Assembly: GCA_037576195.1 (NCBI GenBank)
Contig: CM075104.1
Span: forward strand, 25,684,211 to 25,748,210
Reading direction: 5' to 3'
DNA length: 64,000 nucleotides
Source: Phytoseiulus persimilis
Lineage: Eukaryota > Arthropoda > Arachnida > Mesostigmata > Phytoseiidae
The translations under genes were made by a program, and so were the position numbers. A model generated the notes under the pieces. The model was given only the letters and a program-made list of their open reading frames with translations, ran no database searches and was not told the origin of the DNA. Positions 45,652 through 58,140 of this stretch are shown here, in pieces (position 1 is the first letter of the stretch; each line of letters opens with the position of its first letter).

Positions 45652-46538
45652 GTGAGTAATTTTGCCGCAAACTATGTCAACCGACTCCCTTTCGCTCGAC
45701 GAGAATCCGCGCTCGCGGAGGTGCGGAAGCAAAACCGAATTAATTGTAAAGATTTCGATGAGGCGGCCGTGGATAAGAAGCCGACCAACCGGCTCCAGAA
45801 GCGGAGCGGCGGCGCGCGGACATCCTACGAGCGACCGGTCGACGTTCGACTTGGAACTTCATCGGTAGCAGTTCGACCGAGCTTGCGGTTGTCCGTGATG
45901 TCAATCGGACAAATCCATGAAGTATCGCTGTCTCTTTGGGTCTGGCGCCCGCGTCGACAGCGTGTGACGAACCTCCCGCCCGTCCGGCCAGAGGCGCGGA
46001 CCGCAGGACGCGGCGAACAAGCGACGAGGGAAATGTCAGGAATTTCCCTTGAGGAGCCTCGAAGGCGACATTCCGCTCCCTAGAAATTCCATAGCGCTTC
46101 TTGAAGAAATTTATACGCTCGCAAGCGACTCGGAAACTAACACCAACTGCAAACAAACCAATTACGGAGGGAACATTCCTCCTCAGCGCATCACGGAGCC
46201 GGGACAGTTCCTCCGTTGCGCACTCGTCGCTCACGTAATAACCTTTAATAACAGCGGGCTCCACGTCTCACGAGTGTTGATACAGGGCTCGAGCTCCCTC
46301 TTCGCGGGTCGGGAGTTCTGGGCTCGGCAGAAACGGGGGCCTCCGCTCCAGTGACGGCGGAGTCCTGATTTCGCCAAGGACGAAGGTCAACAGCAGCGGC
46401 AACAGGAGTTGGACTCAAGCTGACTCTGACAAGGCCTCAAGGTGCTGGTGTCTGTTGGTAACGTGCCCGAACGCCTCGTTTGCCAGCTTAGCCGAGTTGC
46501 CCGCTATCGCTGGATGCTTGCTGGTCGCTTACTTTCAG
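45652..46538. other. No supported gene
   Basis: The open frames at 45.6-46.4 kb on both strands lack splice support. The right end carries GGTCGCTTACTTTCAG. Confidence 0.35.
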
Positions 46539-47045
46539 GAAGCAAAAAGTGAAGAGTCTTACGGAAGCGTTTTGACGTGTGACTACCGTTCTTATTCTAT
46601 GTGTGACCACTCGGTTTCTTGCTTCAATGCCGCGTTCGCCGGATCGTTCGCTCGGCGAAAGTGTTCGTGGAAGCGAAGGGAATCTGACAACAGAAACCAA
46701 AAGTTCACCGAGAGCGTATCTCGCTCGGCTATCTGCGTCGCTGCGAGTGAAAAGCGTGTAAGAACACGTTCTGGCGGCTCAAGTCTCAGCCGTGCCGCCG
46801 AACTCCACTGCAGCAGCTTTCCGGATGTTTGTCCCCGTTTCCTGCTCGGCTGTGAGACGCTGCTGCCAGCGAGGATCGAGAATCTTCGATCGAGATGTCA
46901 CGCCACGAACCCGTCGAATCGTTGTCATCAGTGTCACACACAATTGGGGGGCGTGCCGCGGACTGTTCTTGGACCTACAGTACGAAGCACTGTGAGCAAC
47001 TTGCCTCACCGCATCCATCCTGGCCGTGACCAGAATTTCCGATAG
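46539..47045 (+). CDS. Long open exon-like frame, Cys-rich
   Basis: After CGCTTACTTTCAG the frame is open in phase 0 for 168 codons to TAG. It has many cysteines (MCDHSVSC, NRCHQCHTQ) but no spacing I can match to a zinc finger or secreted Cys-knot family. First-position G is about 27%, not distinctive. The frame is also open upstream of the acceptor to 46281, so part of its length owes nothing to splicing. It may be a terminal exon or a chance frame in TCG-rich DNA. Confidence 0.18.
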   Translation, partial: EAKSEESYGSVLTCDYRSYSMCDHSVSCFNAAFAGSFARRKCSWKRRESDNRNQKFTESVSRSAICVAASEKRVRTRSGGSSLSRAAELHCSSFPDVCPRFLLGCETLLPARIENLRSRCHATNPSNRCHQCHTQLGGVPRTVLGPTVRSTVSNLPHRIHPGRDQNFR

Positions 47046-48499
47046 GTCGCACGGGAACTTTCTATTTCGACCCCAGGACAAGCAGCAGCAACGAAATTTT
47101 ACATCGTGGAGTTGAAGGCTCCGCTCGGCGGTCCCCGGGGTTCTCTTATCTCGTCGGCGGAAGGCCGAACGGGTCCTATACTTCATCCTGACGTGTTCGT
47201 CGGCACCATCCAAACTTTTACCTAGTCGGCCTCTTGTCCTCGCTCACTGGTTCGATCTCTCTGAGCTCGCGCTCATTACGGGCCTTAATTCGCTCCCGGC
47301 CAGAATCTTCGTCGAGGAAGATCTCGAGTGAGTTTTGGCTCGGAAGGGCATGATTGGAGCCGGGATCCTCGCAGAGCTCGACCGATGCCATGTTTGGGCC
47401 AAGGACGTCGGTCGGTCGGGCGAGCGAGCGGGGATCGATCCGAGGAAACTCGAATCTCTCGAAGCGAGCGAAGCAACGCATCGAGCGCGTTCGCGGCTCG
47501 TTCCTATCAGAGGAGTTCAAAGAAGACCTGGCCGTACGCTGCTCAGATCACATATCAGAGACTTCCACTCTGCTGCAGCCGACATGTTCGCTAGTCCGAC
47601 ATGTTCTTGTAGTTGGAAACACATCCACTCATTCGGCTCGGAATCTGCATTTTCGTCCTACAGGGATGATGTCTTCCTGGCGGTGGTGGTGGTCGTCGTC
47701 GTCGGCGGGAATGATTTACATGTAACCGCTGAGTTTGAGTTTCGCTTTCGGCCCAAACCCATCGGAACTCCGCTCAGCCACCGCCGAACTGCCGGATATC
47801 GACAGCGCAGCGGCTTCCCATCGGATCTTTCTGACATTGACCTTGCGTTGGAATTCGTCGAGATGTTTGGATACTGCTCTAATTTCCATTAGCCTTCTGT
47901 GACCGCCGAAGATGTCCGCAGCGAAGGCCGAACATAGATAGGTCCATTGTGAGATACGCTGGCCGTTATTGTGCGTCACATGAATGGCGGAACGCGGCTC
48001 TGTCGCAATTTCCGTTGTTTCATTGTAGCCACGGAGGTCCTTCTTCGGTAAAGATATTCCCGACCGGATGAGGGGAACACCGCAGGCCGTGTTTGCCGAC
48101 CAGGGTGTCGAACTATCGAGCGGTAGGTGGTCATCGAATCGTTTCGGGCACCTGCGTCGATCGCGGGAGAACAGCGCATCTCACGCGTGATAATAATGTT
48201 CGCAACTCCTTGGGGAAACCGCTCCTCAGGAGTTTGACAGCCTGCTCCTCCCTGATTAAGCGCAGCCGGTCTGTCCCGACTACCTATCGGAACGGGAATA
48301 TTCTCCTCTGATCCCAAGGAGCCGTCGAGCGGCGGGCTCCGAGACAGGACGTCACGCAAACCGGAAACTTGCCCAACTCGCTCTACGTCCAGAAAGCCCA
48401 ACGACGCGACAGGAGTGGGAAGGCCGAGCGAGCGTCCTGTCGCAGATCGGCTCTGAAGAAGCTAACGGAGTAATCCTCGATGTGCTTGCTGCTCGAGGA

Positions 48500-48540
48500 G
48501 AGCCCAGGAGGACGTCTCCTGGGCTCAGGAGACGTCCTGG
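48500..48540. repeat. Nested palindrome cluster
   Basis: GAGCCCAGGAG (48500-48510) and its exact reverse complement CTCCTGGGCTC (48516-48526) flank GACGT. The next bases, AGGAGACGTCCTGG (48527-48540), are a further inverted copy of CCAGGAGGACGTCTCCT (48504-48520) lacking three bases. Competing hairpins are therefore possible in 41 bases. Confidence 0.8.
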
Positions 48541-51500
48541 ACCGCGCGGAAGTCCCCGAGCTCGTCTCAAGCGGCGCCGCGTCGAGTGCGCAGCCGTACA
48601 GGACGTATACCGGGCATACACTCGTCCGACAACAACGAGATAGAGCCCGCCGGCCAACAGCGTCTCGCCGAATCTTCAACTGCGCTCGTGTGATTTTACT
48701 CGTCGCCACCCGGTTCCGGCTGTCCGAGGACTGAGTGACGACAGCTCCTCTCACCGGTTCCTGCCTCCCGAGCCACTCTCTACATGGGCGGCCGGGCTGA
48801 ACGACGGGTCGGGGAGAAAAGGGTTGTCTTTCTGTTTCTCCGTCGAGCGCTCATTGATGTCAGCGGCAGAAAGACCTCGTTAAACCCATTTAGGCATTCA
48901 CTCCGCCGGCCGGGCGGCTGATAGGCTTCATGCCTTGTTTACATTGTGAGCTACTTGATGGATCGGCGCGCGCGGATTTCGTCGGGACGCCATTGCAACG
49001 CTCACGGACGGGGACTCAGGGAAACTGGCCTCCCGCAGCGACGATCAAGTTCTCTCGCGATGGATCCACCTCAGGGCGTTCTCCTCCCGCTCCTGAAGGC
49101 GCAGGAGCGGCGGGTTGCCAACGCCTCTGTCATCGAAGGATGCCGCGGAACCTGTGGGCTTTCGGCGTTCCCGGTCAGGCGGTGGAAGCGAGTCATTCTC
49201 CTTCGAGCTCTTCCTTTTTGTGCGCAAAAAGAACGAAAGGCCTATTGTGTGGAGCTGGTTGAAAATCACGCGTCACTGGAGTCCAACAATGTTGCTAATC
49301 ATTTGTTCGCTCAGCGCTGGCTGTTGCCCCTTTTCTTCTTGTGCTCGGGCGGAAAGGCAACCGATCGGGCTGTTCGGCCAGCTGGTTGGACTCGGCCGGG
49401 GAGAGTGATCCAGAGGATGTGGAACGGACGACGCAGGCCTGACGGAGGCCTGACGCTGCCTAATTTGGCAACAGGAGCCGGTGCAACCCCGGCTCGGCCC
49501 GCTGCTGGGGCGGCAGCTGCAGCAGAGCCCAACGAGGACACAGAGGCACGAACCTTGAGCGAGATCCGACCAACTTTATGCTCCTCTGTTTGTTGTCTGT
49601 CCTCTTGGAGTGGCAACAAGTATGTTTGTTCGCGGCTTGTTTTAGGTAGGCAGCGTTCCCGTCGCCATCGCGGAACTTTTCCGAACAGTGTTTGGGACTT
49701 TTTGCGAGACACAACGAACCTGGCCGCGTCGAGGCGCCTGGCGGAAGGCGTGTTCGTCCTTGCGATAGAGAGAGGAAAATAGGACTTCCTCCCAGGTTTC
49801 GACCGCCTAACGATCGTTCGGGTCTGACGCGGGTCTGAGTGAGCCCAGTTGACTTAGGAAACGCCCGCTTCCGAGAGAATTAGAGCTCCGTGGAGCATCG
49901 TTCCATGTCCGCAGAGACCCGCCGAGAGGAATGAGAACTTGATTGCGGACATCGTCCTTTTCGTTTTATTTTTTCCACCAGCTACACGGCGTGGGCGAGC
50001 GAGACCTGCGAGCGTGGAATGGAATCAGGAGAAAAGAATCAACAAAGGATCATCGAGGACGGTCGAACGAAAATGCGGTGACCAGGGAACCTTTGATTAC
50101 CGAACCGATGTCGCTGTGTACTTTCGGGGATCCTTGGGGATTCACAGCAGGCAAAAACCCTTACCTACCGCCCCGATTCCTCTCGTCCACTCATGGGTGA
50201 AGATATACAAAGAGTGGGGGAGGCAATAGATGAGAAAACGAGATGACAGCGACAGACGGACGCAATGACGGACCAGCGACGAGATGGGAAAAGAGGTAGC
50301 GGGAAGGTGTTCGGAGAAGAAAGTAACGCCGAGGTCCCGAGGAGCCTGAACTGCAACCGAGAGAGAGAAGGAGGGCCTGGGGAGAGGGGGAGTGAATCGA
50401 GTAAAAACGCTCCCCTGGAGCAGCGTCCCATTCCACGGCTCAGCTACGTCGATTAGATGAACGAAACAGAGAGGCGTCCGCTGCGGCCGGATGGGGGAGA
50501 CCGAACGAGAGATGGAACGAGTCAAAGAAAAGAAGACCAAGCAGGAGACGGACGGAAAGGAGGTAATGCAATTGGTCCCTCGGTTGGTGGGTCGGAAAGG
50601 TGCGACTTGGCGAATGACGGAAAAAACTCGCGATGAAAAGGAACAATGGGACGGATCCTTCGGTGACCGTAATGAACGTTGCCTGTCAGCCTGCCCGACT
50701 GGTCCCGTTCGTTCGTTAACCATTGGCGGTTAGTTGATCCGTTGCTCAGTTACATCCGTCGCCTCGACCCACTCCAGTCGAGCGAAGGTTCATCCGAGAC
50801 GACGAAGACAACAACGACCGCCGGCATCCGCTCCTGGATGAGCGCAGACAGTACAAATGTTGGATGGCGCGTCGTCGTCGTCGCCGCCGCCGTCGTTGTT
50901 GTCGGAAGGATAAACCGATGAGCAAATGAGCCCACGAGCACCCCGTAAGATTGAAGCGAAGGGAACGAATAGAAGCGGGCTGACGTGTGCGTGAACGCAG
51001 GGGTTAACTGATCAAAGTGCGTTAACTGATAGCAGAGGGAGCACATCCCGATAACGTAATGGATTGTATGGAGCTCGCTGTCGAAGGCGGCTGTCGGGTT
51101 ATCGGAGATTAGCGCGCACAACAATACCCGCCGCTCGCGCCCACTAAAGCAAACCGAACCGAATCTCTCGGCTTTTCCCGTCTCCCATATTCCGAGCTTC
51201 TTCCTGTTCGCTCAGAACTTGCGCGGCTCCCCTCGCCACCAATCCTCATGCAGGGCCACGGCATCATCATGGTCCGGATACTCCTCAGCAATAATGCCGA
51301 AAGTAGGCGTCTCCGGTGCTCCATGAGGGCGCCGCCGCCGCCCGAAACGCGACGGAAACCACAGTGATCCCGCTGTCTGCGGAGGCCAGTGAGTGGAACA
51401 GCTCAGCTTTCAATGCGAGTCGTTGACTCGAGGAGGGACAGTCTGCAGCTCGAGAGCGAGAGGCGCAGGAGAACGATTCCCATACATGTAGTTGGACCGT

Positions 51501-52231
51501 GCTTCCAGCTCACGTAGAGCGCAGCCGGACGAGCCATACGTAACCCCCGAGCCGACAGGGACGATGGGAGTTTATCACAAACTGGACGCAGCCAACATAT
51601 CTGGAATGCCATAACTTATAAGAGGTTATCTGGAAGGGAATTTTCCGGCCGGCCGTCGAGGGAGGGTCCGCTCGCGGACTGGTGTGTGAACGTGTTGTAT
51701 TGTCCAGCCGAGACTCAAAAGAACGTCCGTCGGACGTGTATGTGATGCCAAGACCCTTATTCCTCCTGGGATCCACAGCAAGGTGAGGCTATCAAGCGAC
51801 ACTGTCGTGAGCGAACCAACCGAATCGTCTGTTTTCGAGGGGACGTATCTCTCGTTTCCATCCGCGCTAGCAGCAACTCATCGGACAACCAATATCCGAC
51901 CGTCTAGGGTCTTCACGTCCTGATCCCGGGTCGGAGCCTTCTCTTACGATGACGACGACGTTGCTAGCACCGTCGACAGCGACAACGACGAGTAAAGGGA
52001 AGCCGAAAGGATTAACCAATCAGCCAGAGAACAGCGACCACCAAGGGAACCAATCGCTACGAGTACAGCGTGTCGCTCCAAACAGGACACCCGGCAAGTG
52101 CATCAACGCCGAAGCTCCTCTTCTTTCTCTGCGGCTCAGCGCGTTCGGAAGCGATCCGTATTTTGCTGAAATTAGACTCGGAAAACGTTCAGAGCGGAGA
52201 TAAGAGTTGATGAGCTGACGTTTTGACGCGA

Positions 52232-52243
52232 CCCCCCCCCCCC
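52232..52243. repeat. C12 homopolymer
   Basis: Twelve consecutive C residues on the + strand. Confidence 0.95.
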
Positions 52244-55200
52244 TTCCGCGGCCGTCGCGAAGCGAGCGTTGTCAGGTTCGCGGAAATTGTCATCGTTGGG
52301 TTCAGGGGGGGTGGGGGAGGGGGTTCTTCTTGTCGTTGCGCAATCTCTTTGACTCCGGGAGCTGTGAACCCCTTTGGTGTCATCCTCTCTCAATGTTCCA
52401 GTGAGTCATTTTCAACGGTCGCCTCGATCGCCGCTCATAATTCACTCGGCGTCGTCGTCTGTTTCTGTTGTCCTGTCCGCTCTCCTCCACTTCTTGGTTT
52501 CGGCGAGCGCCGTCGCTGAATTGGGAAGTTCAGGGGAAGAGAGCTTTGTTCTCAAATTTACCTCTCTCGACGGGGCGCTCTCATGTAGCGTCAGCGAGAG
52601 ATTCCAGCAGGGACGAGGGAACACGAGGGAACGATTTCGATCCTGGTGACCTATTCGTTTCGCTCTAATCATCATTCCGAGACGATGTTCTTGGAGCCGG
52701 AAGAACTCGGGACTCGATTGATATCCGCGCTGAGATGTTCGGCGAGCTGTCCGCCGGGACCGAACGAGGATCACGGCAAAGCGGGCGCGTGAGAAGCAAG
52801 ATGTCAAGTAGTTGGCAAGATGGCAGGCATAGGGGGCTGTTTACTCAACAGCCGATGACAACGAAGCGTGTGGCTGCAAATTTGATTATAGAATATTTAA
52901 TTCGCTCCTCGCTTCTCTTCTGCTTGGCCGAGGGGGGAGGGGGGCGGTCGTCAAACTTGCTCAGGAATCTCAGAGAGAATGACGCCGAGCACGCTCTGAG
53001 GGAAGAACCAACAGAGGTCGGAGGCCTTCCTCGTCCCTTTTCGTCGCCATCGTTGTCTTCTCCTCTGACAGGATGTCGTTCAGGAGCAGTCGATGACTTG
53101 AAGACGACGACGTCGACGAGGAGCAGCAGACCGTTCGCCGAAGGCCACTAACGGCGAGACCACCGCCTTCGCTGTCAAAGTGTGAGGGAAAGATGGAGGG
53201 GAGCCGCCCTGCCGACCTGAGGCCAAAACGGAGCAAGGTAAACGAAGAATAAGGCGTCAGTAGAAAGTGAGCTTTCCTCCTTGTGTTCTCACTCCCGCCC
53301 CTTTCGCTCCTCCTGCTACCGTTGTCGGTGTTCGCCTTCTTGTCCTAGCGGTCTGGCCAGACGGTCAGACGGCGGCGGCGAACAGGTGGAGACAATCTCT
53401 TCTTCTACTTCCTCCGAGGGCGAAATTAACATTTCGCTCGAATATTCCTGCGCGTGCTCGCAGAGGTCTTTCTGCCCCTTTTCGGTCGCGCTCTGATGCG
53501 CTCTATTGTGGGATTGCCCCGGGAAACTCCCCGCAACCCGCGGCTTTGAGGAAGACTCTTTTGAAGTGCGCGAAGGAAAGTGTTCCCCCAACGCAGAGAG
53601 CTCGTTGTCTCCGAAGGCTTCGAGGAGGCGATTTTCCGAAGAGAGCGAGAGGGGAGTCGAAACCTTCCGTCGACCCGGATCACCCGCCGAGATTCACGAG
53701 AGCGTTCCATCTCCTAACTGGTGATGCAAGAAGTGAGCTCGAGATCGAGAAGAAAAATGAGATGTGGGCCTCGGCTGAATTTACGTCCGTCCTTTGGTTT
53801 GTGGTTCTCCGCCGCCTACTCAAGACGAACGGAAGAGCTCCATCGCATGAGATCGACACATTCGGGAATGGATTCAAGGCACTTGGGACGGTGATGGCGG
53901 GAGCGTGAGAGAAATACAATGAGGTCTCTGAACCGAAGCAACTGTCTGTCTTACTATTCTGATGAGCCAACAATTGAAACTTCAGTCGACCCTTGGGAGC
54001 CTCAACACGAGCTTCTCGAAGCCGTCCCTTGATCTGCGCCGTCCAAAGCCAGGCTTCAGAGTCATTTCGAATGAAAATCTCTCAAACGCTGGGAAACGAT
54101 GTTACCGTTGCTCCGTAACTCAGCTCCCTCCGAGAAAGTATCCGCCCAATTCCAGGCTTGTACTTTTCCTCTCCAAGATTCAATCCGATCCAAAGTCTGA
54201 TTTAATGGAAACCGTTATCGATGAATCTGTTCGGTAGGGGCGCGGTTGATCAGAACGCGAAATCTGTGAGAAATCGAGGGCTTGGCACCCGAACCGGGAC
54301 GGCTTGAATTTTTTCAACATATTTCTGTACCTCTTCAAGCGAATCACCGGACCATGGAGAGAGACTTTATTTCGCCGTTATCAGTATTTTACCGGTCTAT
54401 CGTGTAAACCCGCGACAAGAAGGCTAACTGATCGGCCAGGGGCCAGATTCCGTGACGAGATGCTTCGGAGTTGATCGCCGCAAGTGCCGCTTAACGCTGT
54501 CCCACAGGCTCTTCCGCAACGCGAATTCCGTTCTGGTCAACGCTCCTGTCGGGGCTTTTTCTGCGCTCGCTCATCGGTTCAATCTTTGCCGTTTTGCTGG
54601 CTGCTGCGTTGCCTCGTTTTTTCTCCTGGTCGCTTCCTCCGGGTCCCTTCCTCGAGCAGCGAACGGAGGAAACTCGTCGGAGAATCGAGTGGAAGACTTC
54701 GTTCGGCTAAGCAGGCAACCAACGACCAAGGCGGATAAATTTGGAACAATCATTAAGAGCCGGGCGCCGCCCGCTCAGAAGATCCGCACAATTTGTTGCA
54801 AACACGTCTAGTGTTCCAGAAGCATCTCATGAGAGCGAGAAATGAGAACAGAAAGACGCTAGATACGCCAGAACCAAAGTTATTTTTCTTCGTTTCGCGG
54901 CATCAAGTATCCGAAAGATTGGAGATTGCTGGCGTTTCATTAAGCTCAACATTTTGAACATAATTCACGGATATGACGCCAGCGTCTGCGTTAACCTGGA
55001 ATCTCGAACGAGCGAGCGAAGCTTAACCCGAGGCGTTCCGAGTGAAAAAGAGAACTCATCACAGCAAGAGTTTTCAAGGAAGGAAAATTCGGAAGTATCC
55101 CAGAAGGGCTCCCACCGCTCGGGGACGGTTACAAAAAAATGTACGTCAGCGAAGCGGGGCTAAGGGTTTTCTGACCTCAGAACGGAGTCTCTTCCCGGCT

Positions 55201-55528
55201 GCAGACATCGACGAACGACGTGAGGCCGAACGAAGATATTGATTTTATTTGAAAGTTTGAGGCCAGGTTTTGTCGGGGGCCACGTTTCCAAGCGGCGGCA
55301 ATCCGAGCCATCGAGCAACAGAGTCTGCTCCAGCTTTCGTTCGATCTTGAGTGAATTTTGAACGGCTGGATGAGGAGACTGACCACATCCAGCATCACAA
55401 ACACCACCACCACGAGTGGAGATAGCCTCGAAAGAAAATACTGGCAGAAAGAGAGCACGGCACCAACAACTAAATATCCACTCGCAAGGACGTTGTTTTA
55501 TCGGGGAGCGATCGACTGAGGAAGCTGA

Positions 55529-55544
55529 GGGGGGGGGGGGGGGG
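55529..55544. repeat. G16 homopolymer
   Basis: Sixteen consecutive G residues, the longest homopolymer I found. Confidence 0.95.
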
Positions 55545-56091
55545 CGAGGAGGAAAGTTCCAACTTTCGCCTTACGCGTTCGAAGCAACTCGACCGATTAT
55601 TTCGATCGATTGCAATTTTCGGTTGGAGTTCGTGCAACGATTTACCCACCAGATGACATGCGGCTGTCCATGATTCCGCGCTCGTACCGAAACTCCCCCG
55701 AATACCCTCCTTCATCCAGCGGTCGTTCGAGCGTGCGTGTCCGAGCGGCAGTGCTTTTGGAGTCAACATCGCCCTAAGCTTTAATGCGGGATTTTTCGAC
55801 GAGCTGCAGTCGCCATCGACGGCGACTCTGGGTGAACACAATGGGCAGGATTTCTATTTCCATGATATGTAATCTATTCCTTTCCCGTACATGCGGGAAG
55901 GCCATGAACGAAAGCAACGGCCGTGAACGATACGGGCTTGTGGGAATAGCGGCGGCCGCCCATCGAGGGTTCCGGATTATTGATTCAGGGAACTCGATGC
56001 CTCACGTCGAATGCGCCGGGGTTGCACATGAAAACAGACGATCGGAAGCGTCGTTCATTCAATTCCTAACCAGAATTTTTTTCTTTTCCAG

Positions 56092-56294
56092 GTCATGTCC
56101 TAGGCCAGCGTCCCGATGTCCATATGCGGGGTGTTTTCTTTCGGTTTTTTTGTCGTTTATACCTTAGTTAGTTTCAAACCCCGAATCTGATCCCCAACGG
56201 ATCATGGGAAGAGAGAAATTCCCCAATCGGACTTCTGTCCTACTTCCGCTGCTCGTCATGGCGGCGGCTGTCGTCGACAACGTTTCCGCACAAG
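56092..56294 (+). CDS. Exon with start codon and signal peptide
   Basis: The acceptor (CTAAC at 56066-56070, 22 bases, TTTTTTTCTTTTCCAG) and the donor CACAAG|GTGAGT at 56295 are both near-ideal. The ATG at 56204 starts a 30-codon frame that ends in phase 1 at the donor. It encodes a clear secretion signal: MGREKFPNRT, hydrophobic SVLLPLLVMAAAVV, then a likely cleavage after DNVSA, leaving Gln first. The 112 bases before the ATG contain at least two short upstream open frames, which would lower translation. The mature protein lies in later exons. The acceptor at 58140 gives one in-phase continuation of 31 residues, and other exons may lie beyond the window. Confidence 0.5.
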
Positions 56295-56533
56295 GTGAGT
56301 TTCTCGTCGGCATTTGACAATTTCAGTGATTCGTCGTTCATTGCCCGTCAAACTTTCGCTCGCCACATAATTTTCTGGAAACGCATATTAGAAGAGACAA
56401 AGAGCCGTCGTCGCGCTTCAAAAAACCAAACAAAACCACCGAAGACTCCGGGTCCGTGGTCACAGGAGAGCGCGCTGACGTCTGACGTCGCCGTCCGATG
56501 ACGGGCACCGTTCGGAACTCTGAACAAAAGAGG

Positions 56534-56540
56534 TATAAAA
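56534..56540 (+). promoter_or_regulatory. TATA box
   Basis: TATAAAA in the context AGAGGTATAAAAGGAA is a close match to the animal TATA consensus and predicts a start near 56564. It stands 61 bases before that predicted start's first well-placed ATG, at 56625. Confidence 0.38.
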
Positions 56541-56624
56541 GGAATTGAGTCGTCGTTCATGATTCCTTCGGTGGGCCGACTACCGTCGAAGCCTCTGGGA
56601 AATTTCGGGCAGAACTTTACAGAG

Positions 56625-56728
56625 ATGAAAAATGATTCAAAAGCTGGCATTAAGCTATTCTTCTTTTGTTTCCAATTTGCGTCAACAATTTCATCGTGGA
56701 CAATGACCAGTTTGATTCAGAACAGACG
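56625..56728 (+). CDS. Candidate first coding exon, small secreted protein
   Basis: Downstream of the TATA box, an ATG with G at -3 opens 34 codons plus two bases that stop at AGACG|GTGAGA (56729). The start MKNDSKAGIK followed by LFFFCFQFASTIS is a fair signal peptide. The exit phase 2 matches the open frame at 57332. An earlier in-frame ATG at 56559 would lie at or before the predicted cap site. The unit sits inside the putative intron of the signal-peptide gene, same strand, but in a different exit phase, so it is unlikely to be just an alternative first exon of that gene. Confidence 0.32.
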
Positions 56729-57331
56729 GTGAGACGGAACCCATGATTCTGTGATCCTGCAAAGGCACTACGAGCCGTTCAATTGACACGCGAAAATACG
56801 GTTCAGGGTGCGAGCATTCATCGATGGCTACATGACCGACTGGCGAGCCACGGAAGTGCGCGTCCGGATTCGCCGGCCACGGATCTCTCCTCGACGTCTG
56901 ATAACTCCGTTTACGCTCGTATATATCAGATTTTACGGCCATCAGATGGATATTGGAGCTTTGCTCTGCAATTGCCTCTCCTCGTCTTATCCTCCTGCCG
57001 CCGCCGCTGCCGGCGGGTCGTCTTTTTCTTCTGCTGATACCGAATCCCACCGCCAAGTCGGTCGGCGGGCGGCCAGAGAGCCGAGCGGGCGACCGAATGA
57101 CAGACAGACAGACCGATGGAGCTGAAGACTTCCCGGTTGCTCTTACACGGGCCGAAACAACACAAAAACTTTATGGGCTAGCGGAGGAGAAGGAGGGGAA
57201 AAACATGCAAACTCTCCGTCGACTGGCTAACGCTTAGAAAAGAAGCCATTCGGCTCACTGGTTGTATCTTCAGCCGACCAAGAGCCGTCTACTCGGTTTT
57301 CTGACTACCAGTCTGTCTGTTCGCTCGGCAG

Positions 57332-57473
57332 GCTCTTCTCGGCGACGGATTCCTCGATAGTCAACGTTGTTGTCGTAGTTCAAGCGGACTCCGCCGGCGG
57401 GATGTCATCGTCGGCGGAGCTGTTCGTTCACAGTCGACATAGGACGACCGGCCGCAATACGATCCCTCCGTGA
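57332..57473 (+). CDS. Candidate terminal exon of nested small gene
   Basis: CTGAC (57301) and the tract TCTGTCTGTTCGCTCGGCAG form a usable acceptor. Entering in phase 2, the frame is open for 46 codons to TGA at 57471. G is first in 17 of 46 codons. The residues (ATDSSIVNVVVVVQADSAGG) are protein-like. With the exon ending at 56728 the product would be 81 residues. A minus-strand frame of about 140 codons covers the same DNA and also looks protein-like, so the strand is not settled. No family recognised. Confidence 0.28.
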
Positions 57474-58140
57474 AACAATCATCTGGAGCGAGCAAGAACA
57501 AAGCTTTCAGAAGGGGTTCGACCGCGCTGTTCCGCTGGTCCCAACCCTCGGCCAAACCAAACCAAACTATCATTATCGCCCGAGCGAGCTGAAGAAAGAA
57601 CTCATTACCGGATTGTTGCAGAGATTGAAACAAAAGTTGGAATTGACCGTAAACAGTTATCATGTGGGTTTTAGTCGCAGAAAACAAACGAAACTCCCAC
57701 ACGCGTCGCCCCCGAAAGCTCCGATCGAAACACTTTAAGCGAATTGTCAGCGCCGTTATGGAGTTTATTAGTTAACATCGCCTTGAGCGGTTTGGCGTTG
57801 AGAGCGGTCAGAAATTCAAATCTGAATCATGTCATGAGCACGGGAGGGAGAGATGAGCGGCGAACGATAAGAGGAATATCGTTTGACACCTTGCCAGGCA
57901 CTCAGATGAAGTAAGCGAATACCGTTCACGAGGAGACTACGAAGAGAGGAGGTGTCTAGTATGTCGAAACTGAAGCTGAACTGGAAACACAACCGGCCTT
58001 GCACCACATTACCGACCTGGCCTCGGTTAACGGCACCGGGGACGGCCGGCGTCATGTTGCGACCGCAGGGTTCTTTCTTCCGTAATTGTTAATCACCAAC
58101 GCTTTCGCCCACGCTTAACGTTTCGCGCTGTTGCTGTCAG

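Larger units (their letters stand above)
47046..56091. other. 9 kb without a supported gene
   Basis: It contains the palindrome cluster at 48500-48540, a C12 run at 52232, a G16 run at 55529 and GTC/GCC triplet repeats near 47690 and 50870. The 278-codon + frame at 48946-49782 has no coding character. A 91-codon ATG frame at 53962-54237 looks protein-like but has only 18% first-position G. Splice words at 48754 and 50163 (minus) and 53238 (+) are unpaired. The last 30 bases are a strong acceptor with CTAAC at 56066. Confidence 0.38.

Noticed and set aside
48946..49782. Longest + frame, 278 codons
   Set aside because: Residue usage follows the TCG/CGA-rich base composition, with an alanine run from a GCA/GCT repeat. 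There is no domain and no agreeing splice sites, and the start context is poor. Low stop density explains its length.
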